Assembly (NCBI GenBank): GCA_035380045.1
Contig: DAOSWM010000098.1
Coordinates: forward strand, 1-9,330
Direction of reading: 5' to 3'
DNA from: DAOSWM01 sp035380045
GTDB lineage: Bacteria; Bacteroidota; Bacteroidia; Bacteroidales; Tenuifilaceae
DNA length: 9,330 bases
Both the position numbers and the translations under genes were made by a program. The notes under the pieces were generated by a model that did no database searches, was not told where the DNA came from, and worked only from the letters and a program-made list of their open reading frames with translations. Position 1 is the stretch's first letter. Each line of letters starts with the position of its first letter. This document shows positions 1 through 6,186 of the stretch, piece by piece.

Positions 1-309
1 CATTTAAAGGATGATGTTTACAAAAATAACGGCGAAATTGGCTACTGGATTGGGGTTGAATATCACGGAAAAGGAATTGTTACTCAAGCAATTTCTCAGA
101 TTGTTGATATTGCATTTAATAAATATAATCTCCTTAGAGTTTACGCTGAAGTTTTTTCAAACAACCCGGCTTCAGCCAGAGTTCTTGAAAAAAATGGTTT
201 TACGTTGGAAGCAACATTCAAAAAATCGATTTATAAAGACGGGAAGATACTCGATTCGATGATTTTTGCAAGGCTTAATAAAAATTTCCCTTCTTTTTAT
301 AAAATCTAG
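1..309 (+). CDS. GNAT family N-acetyltransferase, RimJ/RimL type (5' end cut off by window)
   Basis: This is an open frame from the first base to the TAG at 307-309, giving the last 102 residues of a GNAT acetyltransferase. Such enzymes move an acetyl group from acetyl-CoA to an amine; RimJ/RimL relatives act on protein N-termini, but many homologues modify small molecules, so the substrate cannot be named. Visible features are the beta-4 strand GEIGYWIG (residues 11-18), the acetyl-CoA pyrophosphate loop HGKGIVTQA (22-30; the G-x-G/A core is kept but the residue three before the first Gly is Glu rather than Gln/Arg), and the late-fold motif NNPASARVLEKNGF (54-67), which is diagnostic for the RimJ/RimL (Acetyltransf_3) group. 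The usual length is about 170-185 residues, so roughly 70-80 N-terminal residues lie outside the window. There is no internal lesion. Hand-counted G+C over bases 1-300 is 33%, lower than in the large genes downstream. Family is secure; specificity is unknown. Confidence 0.88.
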   Translation, partial: HLKDDVYKNNGEIGYWIGVEYHGKGIVTQAISQIVDIAFNKYNLLRVYAEVFSNNPASARVLEKNGFTLEATFKKSIYKDGKILDSMIFARLNKNFPSFYKI

Positions 310-317
310 ATTAGAGT

Positions 318-347
318 TTTGCACAAACATATGTGCAAATTTCTTTT
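318..347 (+). terminator. Probable rho-independent terminator after the GNAT gene
   Basis: Perfect 8-bp inverted repeat TTTGCACA (318-325) and TGTGCAAA (332-339) with a 6-nt loop, starting 8 nt after the GNAT stop codon and followed by the pyrimidine tract TTTCTTTT (340-347). The stem holds only four G-C pairs, so it is modest in strength, but its position and T tract fit a terminator. Confidence 0.55.
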
Positions 348-375
348 GTCAACTTTTCATATTTTTTTATCTTTA
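345..375 (+). promoter_or_regulatory. Bacteroidota-type promoter candidate upstream of the small secreted ORF
   Basis: TTTG at 345-348, then 19 nt, then TATCTTTA at 368-375, which matches the Bacteroidota -7 consensus TAnnTTTG at all but its last base. The 19-nt spacing fits the known range. A transcript would start near 380-385, giving a leader of about 50 nt before the ATG at 432. The leader contains a weak TGTGT/ACACA hairpin (397-401 with 408-412). The region is A+T-rich, so a chance match is possible. The TTTG also sits at the end of the terminator T tract. Confidence 0.35.
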
Positions 376-431
376 TTTTCTTAAAACAACTAAGTGTGTG
401 TGAATAAACACATTAATAAAAACTATTTAGG

Positions 432-617
432 ATGAGTTATTATAGATTTCTGATTAAAGCTTCACTTGTACTGTTTCTTTTCCCATCAATTTCAAATGCA
501 CAATTCGTAAAAAAAATTCAGTGGGATTTTTCTGGGGGAGCATTGCACAAGCTGTAAAATCCTCAGGTAAATATTAGTCCCCAACTCGATGAGGACTGGA
601 AAAGTTGGGGGTTATAA
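432..617 (+). pseudogene. Small signal-peptide ORF, probable remnant of a secreted-protein gene
   Basis: ATG at 432 opens a 41-codon ORF ending at TAA 555-557. Its first 23 residues form a good Sec signal peptide: positively charged start (R5, K9), hydrophobic core ASLVLFLFP (10-18), and the site S-N-A followed by Q24, typical for secreted Bacteroidota proteins. The mature part is only about 18 residues. Beyond the TAA, the same frame runs open for 19 more codons (NPQVNISPQLDEDWKSWGL) to a second TAA at 615-617, and this stretch has a protein-like composition. The other plausible reading, after a one-base shift at the GGGGG run (535-539), gives GSIAQAVKSSGKY before a TAG. Both suggest a gene decayed by deletion, frameshift or a stop. 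I do not recognise the parent family. The alternative is a real short secreted peptide of 41 residues (432-557). A promoter-like site lies about 57 nt upstream of the ATG. Confidence 0.45.
579..610 (+). repeat. GC-rich inverted repeat, possible hairpin
   Basis: CCCCAAC (579-585) pairs perfectly with GTTGGGG (604-610) across an 18-nt loop. A competing pairing, AGTCC (576-580) with GGACT (593-597), shares bases with the first stem, so the two folds exclude each other. No T tract follows, so this is not a standard terminator. It overlaps the 3' part of the decayed ORF. Confidence 0.4.
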
Positions 618-623
618 CGAATA

Positions 624-789
624 AAAAAAGAGGGTGTCTCAAAAGTCCATTGTGTGACTCTGTGAAGGACACTGAGAAACTCTGTGATATTTATGATTTA
701 TTGTATCACAGTGTATCACAGGGGAATCACAGAGTTCCACAGAGTAGTGAATCTAATTTTTTTTTAGCTTTTGAGACACCCTCTTTTTT
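624..789. mobile_element. MITE-like nested palindromic element, 166 bp, perfect 22-bp terminal inverted repeats
   Basis: The ends are a perfect 22-bp inverted repeat, 624-645 with 768-789, whose core is GAGGGTGTCTCAAAAG preceded by six A's (six T's at the right end). The inside is also symmetric: ACTCTGTG (657-664) pairs with CACAGAGT (738-745), and AACTCTGTGAT (678-688) with ATCACAGAGTT (726-736). A 10-bp tandem repeat TGTATCACAG occurs at 702-711 and 712-721. The sequence could fold as one long interrupted hairpin. The 65-codon frame crossing it begins outside the element, has no family resemblance, and is dictated by the repeats; I do not regard it as a gene. Perfect long terminal repeats around a short non-coding core are typical of miniature inverted-repeat elements moved in trans by a transposase encoded elsewhere. 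No target-site duplication is evident. It lies 16 bp beyond the stop codon of the M16 peptidase gene and could also end transcription from both sides. Confidence 0.65.
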
Positions 790-805
790 GTTCTCATCAT
801 AGAAA

Positions 806-3706
806 CTACTTTGTAAACAGTTTCTTTTCCTTAATTTCAACAACTTTACCGTACTTTTCCAGCTCCTTCATGTCAATCTGCTTCTTGTCACCAACAATCA
901 TGTAAACCACAGGTTTTTCCCTTATGTTTTTCTGGTAGTAACCATCAATTGTGTCCCAAGTTATACTCTTGTATGCAGGAGTGTTAACCAGCATTGGGTC
1001 GGCATCGTAACCGAGCCTTTTCCAGCGCTCAACGGTTGAGGCAAGTCCCCTGAAGCTGGGACGCTTGGTTAGCGCAGAGAGTTGCAGGTGATTGCGAATC
1101 ATATCAATGCGCTCGGTTTTTGCTGGCATATCGCGAATTAGCCCGTTGAATGTTTCCATGGCTGTAAGGGTTTTATCGGCTTGGGTTCCTACATAACCAA
1201 CAAAATCGGCTGGGTTGCCCGCATTCTGTGGCGACTGGAAGTAGCCGCCAGCAGAGTATGCCAACGAACGATATTCCCTGATTTCCTGAAGGATAAGTCC
1301 AGAGAATCCGCCACCGAAGTAATCGTTAAACGCATCCATGGCCACCACGTTTTCAACGTTGAATGGCGCTCCGTTAACATGTAGGAATACCTTACTCTGG
1401 CGTGCCTTCGGTTTGTTCACAAAAAGCACTGTGTTTTCAGCGTACTGCTTTGCCAGCCTGTCAACGGGACTTTTCCCTACGGTTGGGTTCTCCGCAAGCG
1501 GAAGGCTCTTCTTTATCAGCTCAGCCACATCATCAACTTCGGTTTTTCCAGTGAAACGTACTTGGCATGTGTAACCCGTTGCATTCTTAAAGGCATCGAT
1601 TAGTTGAGTGGCCTGAAGCTTCTTTAGCTCCTTCGAAGTTGGGCGATCGAGGTAGCTCGATTCATCCTCGTACAATCCATACTCAAGGAGTGCCTGGGCA
1701 ACATTATCGGCCTCAGAGCGTTCCATCTTCCGGTTTGTGGCTTCGCCCTCAATGATGGTTTTAATTTTTCCCTGCTCTAGCTTAGGGTCTGCTATTAGCA
1801 GTCCAACCAGCTCGAGGGTTCTTTCAAGGTTACTCTCAATTCCCTGTACATCAATAGCAGTGTACGAGTCGTTTGAGAACACTCTGTACGATGTTCCAAT
1901 TTTGGCAAACTCTTCCTTCAGCTGAGTTACGTTGTACTCGCCGGCACCGCTCATGTTAAGTCCTTCGGTGGCAAAACGTAACATGGGGTTCTCAATTTCA
2001 CCAACCTCAAAAACTACGGTTAACGAGAAAATGTCGTTTACAGGGTTGGGAACTACAAGCAGCTTGTGGCCGTTACCAAGGTTTTCTGAAAGCACATCCT
2101 TGTTGAAGTCGATGGGCTGCATCTTTGGTTCGTGCGAGGGTATTGCTTCGAAGTGCTTGGCATACTCGCTTCTGGCGTTGGTGTTTGCCTGCAGCGGTTT
2201 GTAGTCGGGCTTTTCAATTTTTTCCTTCTTGGGGAATCCCATTTTTGAGTGGAATGCCAGGTAGTTTGGCCCGAAAATGGAGTTTGCCATTATTACAACA
2301 TCGTCCTTGGAAACTCCCATCACTTTGTCAGCGTACTCCAGCGCTTCCTCAATACTTTCGCCCTTGGCGAAAGCATCGGCGAAAAGAATGGCGCGGCTCT
2401 GGTTGCTCTCCATGCTGGTGGTGTGGTTGCGGTACATCTCCTGCTTAATGGCGTCAAGCATCCAGTCGTCGAATTCTCCTTTTTTCAACTTTTCAATTTC
2501 AGCTAGAATAAGGTTCTCGGCATCGTCAAGTTTTTGTCCAATTATTTTTGGGATGGTAAAAATTATGGTTGCGCCGTGGTCGTAGTAAGGCATGGAGAGT
2601 GCCTGAGCACCAAGAACTTTGCCATCAATGGCCAGCTTGTCGAGGAGTCCGGTTGAGTAGCTGTTGTTCAGCATTTTCAGGGTAACATCGGCAATGAGGC
2701 TCTCCTTTTGGGTTGCAGATGGTGCGCGAAATCCCAGCAGAGCCAACTTTATGGGAGTTAGCTTAGCTTCGTGGAATTCTCTCCCGTTGAAGGGTTCCTC
2801 GTTCCAAACTCTGGGTTCTGGAATATCTTTTTGTACCCACGCCCCGAATTTTTCTTCAATCATGGGTATAACCTCGTTCGAGTTGAAATCGCCGGTAAGC
2901 ACTAGCGCCATGTTGTTGGGTACGTAGTAGGTTTTGAAGAACTCGTACATTTTGGTTAACGAAGGATTCTTCAAATCGTCGATGGTTCCTATAAGGGTTT
3001 GCTGTCCGTACGGATGGTTTTTGAAAAATAGTTTTTGGAATTCCTCAAGCAGCTTGGTTTGGAACTGGTCGTTGTACAGGTTCTTCTCCTCGTAAACTAC
3101 CTCAAGCTCTGCTTGAAAGCTTCGGAAAACGGGTTCAGAAAATCGGTGCGAGTATAGGTCAATCCACTTTTCAACCTGGCTCGAAGGGAATTTATTGTAG
3201 AAAATGGTATAATCGGGTCCTGTTCCTGCATTCAGGTTGGTGCCGCCCATTTCGTTAATAAGATTGCTGGTTTCGTTGGGGATTGCGAATTCGGCTGCTT
3301 TGAGCGACTCCTCGTTTATTTGCGTTTGAATCTCTTTTCGTTTCGCTTCGTCGGTGGTTTTTCCCAGCTCATCGTACAACTCAAAAATTTTGTCGATGTG
3401 TGGCTTCTCCTTTTCCCAATCGATGGTTCCCAACTCTTGCGTTCCCTTAAAAAGCATATGTTCCATGTAGTGAGCCATTCCGGTAGCATCGGCCGGGTCG
3501 TTTTTTCCGCCCGCCTTCACCATAACTACTCCAAAAACTTCGGGGCTGCTATGGTCCTCGTTAAGTATAACGGTTAGCCCGTTACTGAGCGTAAACTGGT
3601 TTACCGTTATGGTGCCCTTTGTGAACTCAATTGCATGTGAATTGCTTGAAAATCCTACAATCAATAGGATTAACGCACTAATAATGAATTTTGTAGTGTT
3701 TCGCAT
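806..3706 (-). CDS. Periplasmic M16 (pitrilysin/insulinase) family zinc metallopeptidase, two-half form
   Basis: A 966-residue exported zinc protease that probably degrades peptides or small proteins in the periplasm. Residues 1-25 form a Sec signal peptide (hydrophobic core IISALILLIVGF, likely cleavage after S-H-A25) with no lipobox Cys. The inverted zinc motif HxxEH is intact as H79-Y-M-E82-H83; the third ligand is expected in E-V-V-Y-E-E (E206/E207). Between them is a charged helical insert (about 91-140), known in this long bacterial M16 subfamily. An M16_C domain follows (about 235-430, starting at HPYGQQTLIG). The second half (about 530-960) lacks HxxEH but keeps R810 and Y817, spaced like the substrate-binding Arg/Tyr pair R824/Y831 of insulin-degrading enzyme. 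So the N half is catalytic and the C half closes the chamber, the usual M16 clam-shell. Length fits the family. The ATG at 3706 begins the signal peptide directly; there is no clear Shine-Dalgarno. It follows rnr on the same strand after 87 bp. Confidence 0.93.
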   Translation of the reverse strand: MRNTTKFIISALILLIVGFSSNSHAIEFTKGTITVNQFTLSNGLTVILNEDHSSPEVFGVVMVKAGGKNDPADATGMAHYMEHMLFKGTQELGTIDWEKEKPHIDKIFELYDELGKTTDEAKRKEIQTQINEESLKAAEFAIPNETSNLINEMGGTNLNAGTGPDYTIFYNKFPSSQVEKWIDLYSHRFSEPVFRSFQAELEVVYEEKNLYNDQFQTKLLEEFQKLFFKNHPYGQQTLIGTIDDLKNPSLTKMYEFFKTYYVPNNMALVLTGDFNSNEVIPMIEEKFGAWVQKDIPEPRVWNEEPFNGREFHEAKLTPIKLALLGFRAPSATQKESLIADVTLKMLNNSYSTGLLDKLAIDGKVLGAQALSMPYYDHGATIIFTIPKIIGQKLDDAENLILAEIEKLKKGEFDDWMLDAIKQEMYRNHTTSMESNQSRAILFADAFAKGESIEEALEYADKVMGVSKDDVVIMANSIFGPNYLAFHSKMGFPKKEKIEKPDYKPLQANTNARSEYAKHFEAIPSHEPKMQPIDFNKDVLSENLGNGHKLLVVPNPVNDIFSLTVVFEVGEIENPMLRFATEGLNMSGAGEYNVTQLKEEFAKIGTSYRVFSNDSYTAIDVQGIESNLERTLELVGLLIADPKLEQGKIKTIIEGEATNRKMERSEADNVAQALLEYGLYEDESSYLDRPTSKELKKLQATQLIDAFKNATGYTCQVRFTGKTEVDDVAELIKKSLPLAENPTVGKSPVDRLAKQYAENTVLFVNKPKARQSKVFLHVNGAPFNVENVVAMDAFNDYFGGGFSGLILQEIREYRSLAYSAGGYFQSPQNAGNPADFVGYVGTQADKTLTAMETFNGLIRDMPAKTERIDMIRNHLQLSALTKRPSFRGLASTVERWKRLGYDADPMLVNTPAYKSITWDTIDGYYQKNIREKPVVYMIVGDKKQIDMKELEKYGKVVEIKEKKLFTK

Positions 3707-3739
3707 TTTTAAAAGATGGTTTGTTTTATTTAGGTTAAC

Positions 3740-3769
3740 AAAAAATTGACTTTTCTGGCAGCTAGAAGT
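3740..3769 (-). terminator. Weak terminator candidate after rnr
   Basis: On the - strand, ACTTCT and AGAAAAGT can pair with a two-base bulge around the loop AGCTGCC, followed by the T run TTTTTT. It lies about 25 nt after the rnr stop codon. The stem is short and bulged, so this is a tentative sign that rnr and the M16 gene form separate transcripts. Confidence 0.22.
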
Positions 3770-3793
3770 TTAAGCAGAGCTCGTAAAAATGAT

Positions 3794-6058
3794 TTACTTC
3801 CTTCTTCTTCGTGGGCTGGATTTGGAAGTACTCGTTTGCTTTTTTGAACGTGTTCGCGACTGTGGTTTTGGTTGGGTTCTTCGAACCGGTCTTGTATCCG
3901 ATAGCTCAACACTCCCATCTTCGTTTACAAGCTTAAAATCGAGCTGTTTTTTCACCAGATTTGCCCTCCAAACTTCAACGGTTAGCTCATCGCCCAGCTG
4001 GTAACGTTTACCGCTTTGGCGGCCTGTTAGGCAGTAGTTCTCCTCGTCGAACTCGTAGTAATCGTCTTCTAAATCTCTCACTGCAAGTAGTCCTTCACAC
4101 TTCGATTCGAGGAGTTCTACAAAAACACCGAAGTGTACTACGCCAGTTATTACGCCCTGAAAGTGCTGGCCAACTTTATCGGCCATAAATTCAACCTGCT
4201 TGTACTTAATGGAAGCGCGCTCTGCCTCGGTTGCCTTAATCTCCATGTCGGTGCTGTGCTTGCTGAGCCGTTCAAGCTCCTCCTCGTTTTTGGGTTTTCC
4301 GTTGTTTAAATAGTGAGCAAGAAGACGGTGAACCATCATGTCGGGGTAGCGACGAATGGGCGAGGTGAAGTGAGTGTAGTGCGGGAAGGAGAGCCCGTAG
4401 TGCCCAATATTATGTGAGGAGTAGCGAGCCTTTGCCATGGACCGCAGGGCGAGGGTCTCGATAAGGTTCTGCTCCTTTTTCCCCTTTACTTCGGAAAGAA
4501 GCTTATTCAACGATTTGCTGATTTGCATGTCGGTTCCACCCTCAACGTTGTAGCCAAATCGGGTAATAAAACTTCGGAACGACTCGAACTTGTCGGCGTT
4601 GGGTTTATCGTGAATTCGGTAAACGAAAGGCTTTGACTTTGTTTTGCCTGAGTTTTTCCCAACAAATTCGGCAACCCGCTTGTTTGCCAGTAGCATAAAC
4701 TCTTCAATTAGCTGGTTGGCTTCCTTCTGTACTTTAAAGAAAACGCCTAGGGGTTTGCCCTCCTCATCGAGGTTGAACTTCACCTCTTCGCGATCGAAGG
4801 CGATGGCTCCAGCCTTAAATCGCCGCTGGCGAAGTTTTTGGGCTAACCCATGAAGGGCAAGAATTTCCTCTTTCATGTCACCCTCGCCGGTTTCAATCAC
4901 TACCTGTGCCTCCTCGTAGGCAAATCGCCTTTGCGAGAGAATTACGGTTCGGCCGAACCACTGGTTCAGGATGTTGGCATCTGCATCCATCTCGAAAACT
5001 GCCGAGAAGCAGAGCTTCTCTTCGTTGGGTCGCAGCGAACAGATGAAGTTCGAGAGGCGTTCGGGGAGCATGGGGACAGTTCTGTCAACCAAGTAAACTG
5101 AGGTGGCACGTTCAATGGCTTCGTTATCGATGGGTGAACCCGGTTTTACGTAGTGGGTTACATCGGCAATATGCACTCCAATTTCGAAAGTTATTTCGTT
5201 TAATTTTCGGAACGAAAGGGCATCGTCAAAATCCTTGGCATCGACCGGGTCAATGGTGAAGGTTGGAATTTTCCTGAAATCGCGACGCTCCTGATAATCA
5301 CTATTGGTAATTTTTTCCGATATGTTCTCGGCCAGCTTGTTTAGCTCCTCGGGGAAACGGTAGGGTAGCTCAAATTCGGCAAGAATGGCGTGCATTTCCA
5401 CTTCATGAACTCCCGGGTTGCCCAGCACCTCAACAATTTCGCCCATTGGGTTTTTGGTGTTTGGCGGCCAATCGGTAATGCGAGCAATAACTTTTTGCCC
5501 ATTTTTAGCCTTCTTCAACCCATCGTTGGGAATGAAAATGTCGTAGGGCATTAACTTGTTATCTGTGAGAACAAATGCGTAGCTGCGCTCAACCTGAATG
5601 GTTCCAACAAAGGTTCGTTTGGCCCGTTCAACAACCTCAATCACCTCGGCTTCCATGCGTTTACGCCTTCGGCGTGCTGTAAGCGCAATTTTAACGCGGT
5701 CGCCATTAAGGGCGTGGTTCAGGTTATACTCCGGAACAAAAACCTCCTGGTTCTCATCGGTAACCACGTAGGCGTTCCCATCGGGTTCCATTTCAACAAT
5801 CCCCTCAACAACACCGAGCTTTGCTTTGAGCATGAACTTCCCTCGGTAAACTTCGTGAAGAACCTCCTGCTCAGCAAGTTCATACAGAACATCGTTTATT
5901 AAACGTTTTGAAGTAGGATCTTTCGCCTCAATTCTCTTGGCAACCTGCTTGTAGTTAAGACTCAGTGAAGGGTCAGATGAAAAAATACCAATGATTGATT
6001 TCACCAGCAAATTCTTATTCAAACCTTCACCACGTTTTACTTTCTTCTTTTTGGCCAT
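3794..6058 (-). CDS. rnr: Ribonuclease R (RNB-family 3'-5' exoribonuclease)
   Basis: A 754-residue cytoplasmic hydrolytic exoribonuclease that degrades RNA from the 3' end, including structured RNA, in mRNA decay and rRNA quality control. Domains in order: an N-terminal winged helix (about 15-80), two cold-shock/OB domains (about 85-220), the RNB catalytic domain (about 260-590), an S1 RNA-binding domain (about 632-711) and a basic tail ending in RRRRK. The catalytic loop TIDPVDAKDFDDA supplies four aspartates, D270, D276, D278 and D279, with the same spacing as D272/D278/D280/D281 of E. coli RNase R. HYGL and YTHFTSPIRRYPD (about 553-573) are the second RNB signature. Length is slightly below the E. 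coli enzyme (813). The start is placed at ATG 6058 (MAKKKK); the frame could begin three codons earlier at a TTG (6067), which is less likely. The neighbouring permease is transcribed divergently from a 128-bp gap. Confidence 0.96.
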   Translation of the reverse strand: MAKKKKVKRGEGLNKNLLVKSIIGIFSSDPSLSLNYKQVAKRIEAKDPTSKRLINDVLYELAEQEVLHEVYRGKFMLKAKLGVVEGIVEMEPDGNAYVVTDENQEVFVPEYNLNHALNGDRVKIALTARRRRKRMEAEVIEVVERAKRTFVGTIQVERSYAFVLTDNKLMPYDIFIPNDGLKKAKNGQKVIARITDWPPNTKNPMGEIVEVLGNPGVHEVEMHAILAEFELPYRFPEELNKLAENISEKITNSDYQERRDFRKIPTFTIDPVDAKDFDDALSFRKLNEITFEIGVHIADVTHYVKPGSPIDNEAIERATSVYLVDRTVPMLPERLSNFICSLRPNEEKLCFSAVFEMDADANILNQWFGRTVILSQRRFAYEEAQVVIETGEGDMKEEILALHGLAQKLRQRRFKAGAIAFDREEVKFNLDEEGKPLGVFFKVQKEANQLIEEFMLLANKRVAEFVGKNSGKTKSKPFVYRIHDKPNADKFESFRSFITRFGYNVEGGTDMQISKSLNKLLSEVKGKKEQNLIETLALRSMAKARYSSHNIGHYGLSFPHYTHFTSPIRRYPDMMVHRLLAHYLNNGKPKNEEELERLSKHSTDMEIKATEAERASIKYKQVEFMADKVGQHFQGVITGVVHFGVFVELLESKCEGLLAVRDLEDDYYEFDEENYCLTGRQSGKRYQLGDELTVEVWRANLVKKQLDFKLVNEDGSVELSDTRPVRRTQPKPQSRTRSKKQTSTSKSSPRRRRK

Positions 6059-6186
6059 TTTATGCAATATTTTTCATTGTAAAGATATGAAAGAATACAA
6101 CGCAGGTTGCTTAATAAATGTTAAGTCTTTCCCGATTATTTTATGCAATTTGATTGTAGTTTGGCTAATTGGCTTATTTTTGCCTT
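6059..6186. promoter_or_regulatory. Divergent promoter region between rnr and the permease gene, with a 12-bp direct repeat
   Basis: This 128-bp A+T-rich gap must drive both genes. The 12-mer ATTTTATGCAAT occurs at 6057-6068 (overlapping the rnr start codon) and again at 6138-6149, in the same orientation and 81 bp apart. Toward rnr, the - strand shows TATCTTTA (6080-6087), a 7-of-8 match to the -7 element, but no TTTG at the proper distance. Toward the permease, TTTG at 6149-6152 is followed after 22 nt by TATTTTTG (6175-6182), a perfect TAnnTTTG. No riboswitch-like fold was seen. Confidence 0.45.
6149..6182 (+). promoter_or_regulatory. Promoter candidate for the permease gene
   Basis: TTTG (6149-6152), 22-nt spacer, TATTTTTG (6175-6182), a full match to the Bacteroidota -7 consensus TAnnTTTG. 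The spacer is at the long end of the usual range. The -7 element ends only 4 nt before the ATG at 6187, so a transcript from it would have almost no leader or none. The real start of transcription may instead lie further upstream. Confidence 0.28.

Larger units (their letters stand above)
310..805. other. Gene-poor interval between the GNAT gene and the M16 peptidase gene
   Basis: About 500 bases without an intact large gene. It holds, in order: a hairpin terminator, a promoter-like site, the decayed signal-peptide ORF, a GC-rich inverted repeat and the 166-bp palindromic element. Bases 790-805 are a short spacer before the M16 stop codon. I see no tRNA, riboswitch or CRISPR-type repeat here. 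Confidence 0.7.

Noticed and set aside
11..262. 83-codon + strand frame starting at ATG 11
   Set aside because: It is out of frame with the GNAT coding frame, which covers 1-309 and shows clear family motifs; the 83-codon frame has no recognisable features.
702..721. CRISPR-like direct repeat
   Set aside because: Only two adjacent 10-bp copies with no spacers and no cas genes.
624..789. Left and right ends of a complete insertion sequence
   Set aside because: Only 122 bases lie between the repeats and no transposase is encoded, so at most this is a non-autonomous element.
605..802. 65-codon + strand frame across the palindromic element
   Set aside because: Its sequence is dictated by the inverted repeats and it has no family resemblance; a structured repeat explains the region better.
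2125..2506. Overlapping + strand frames of 85-107 codons inside the M16 gene
   Set aside because: They are antisense to a well-supported 966-codon gene and show no domain or signal features.
3730..3918. Small - strand frame overlapping the 3' end of rnr
   Set aside because: It lies mostly inside the rnr coding sequence in another frame and its composition reflects the basic tail codons of RNase R.
6059..6067. TTG start for rnr at 6067, adding three residues
   Set aside because: The ATG at 6058 gives the typical Lys-rich N-terminus, and the three added residues have no support.
6169..6186. TTG start for the permease at 6169, adding six residues
   Set aside because: The ATG at 6187 gives the normal N-terminus of this permease type, and the extra codons overlap the promoter-like TATTTTTG.
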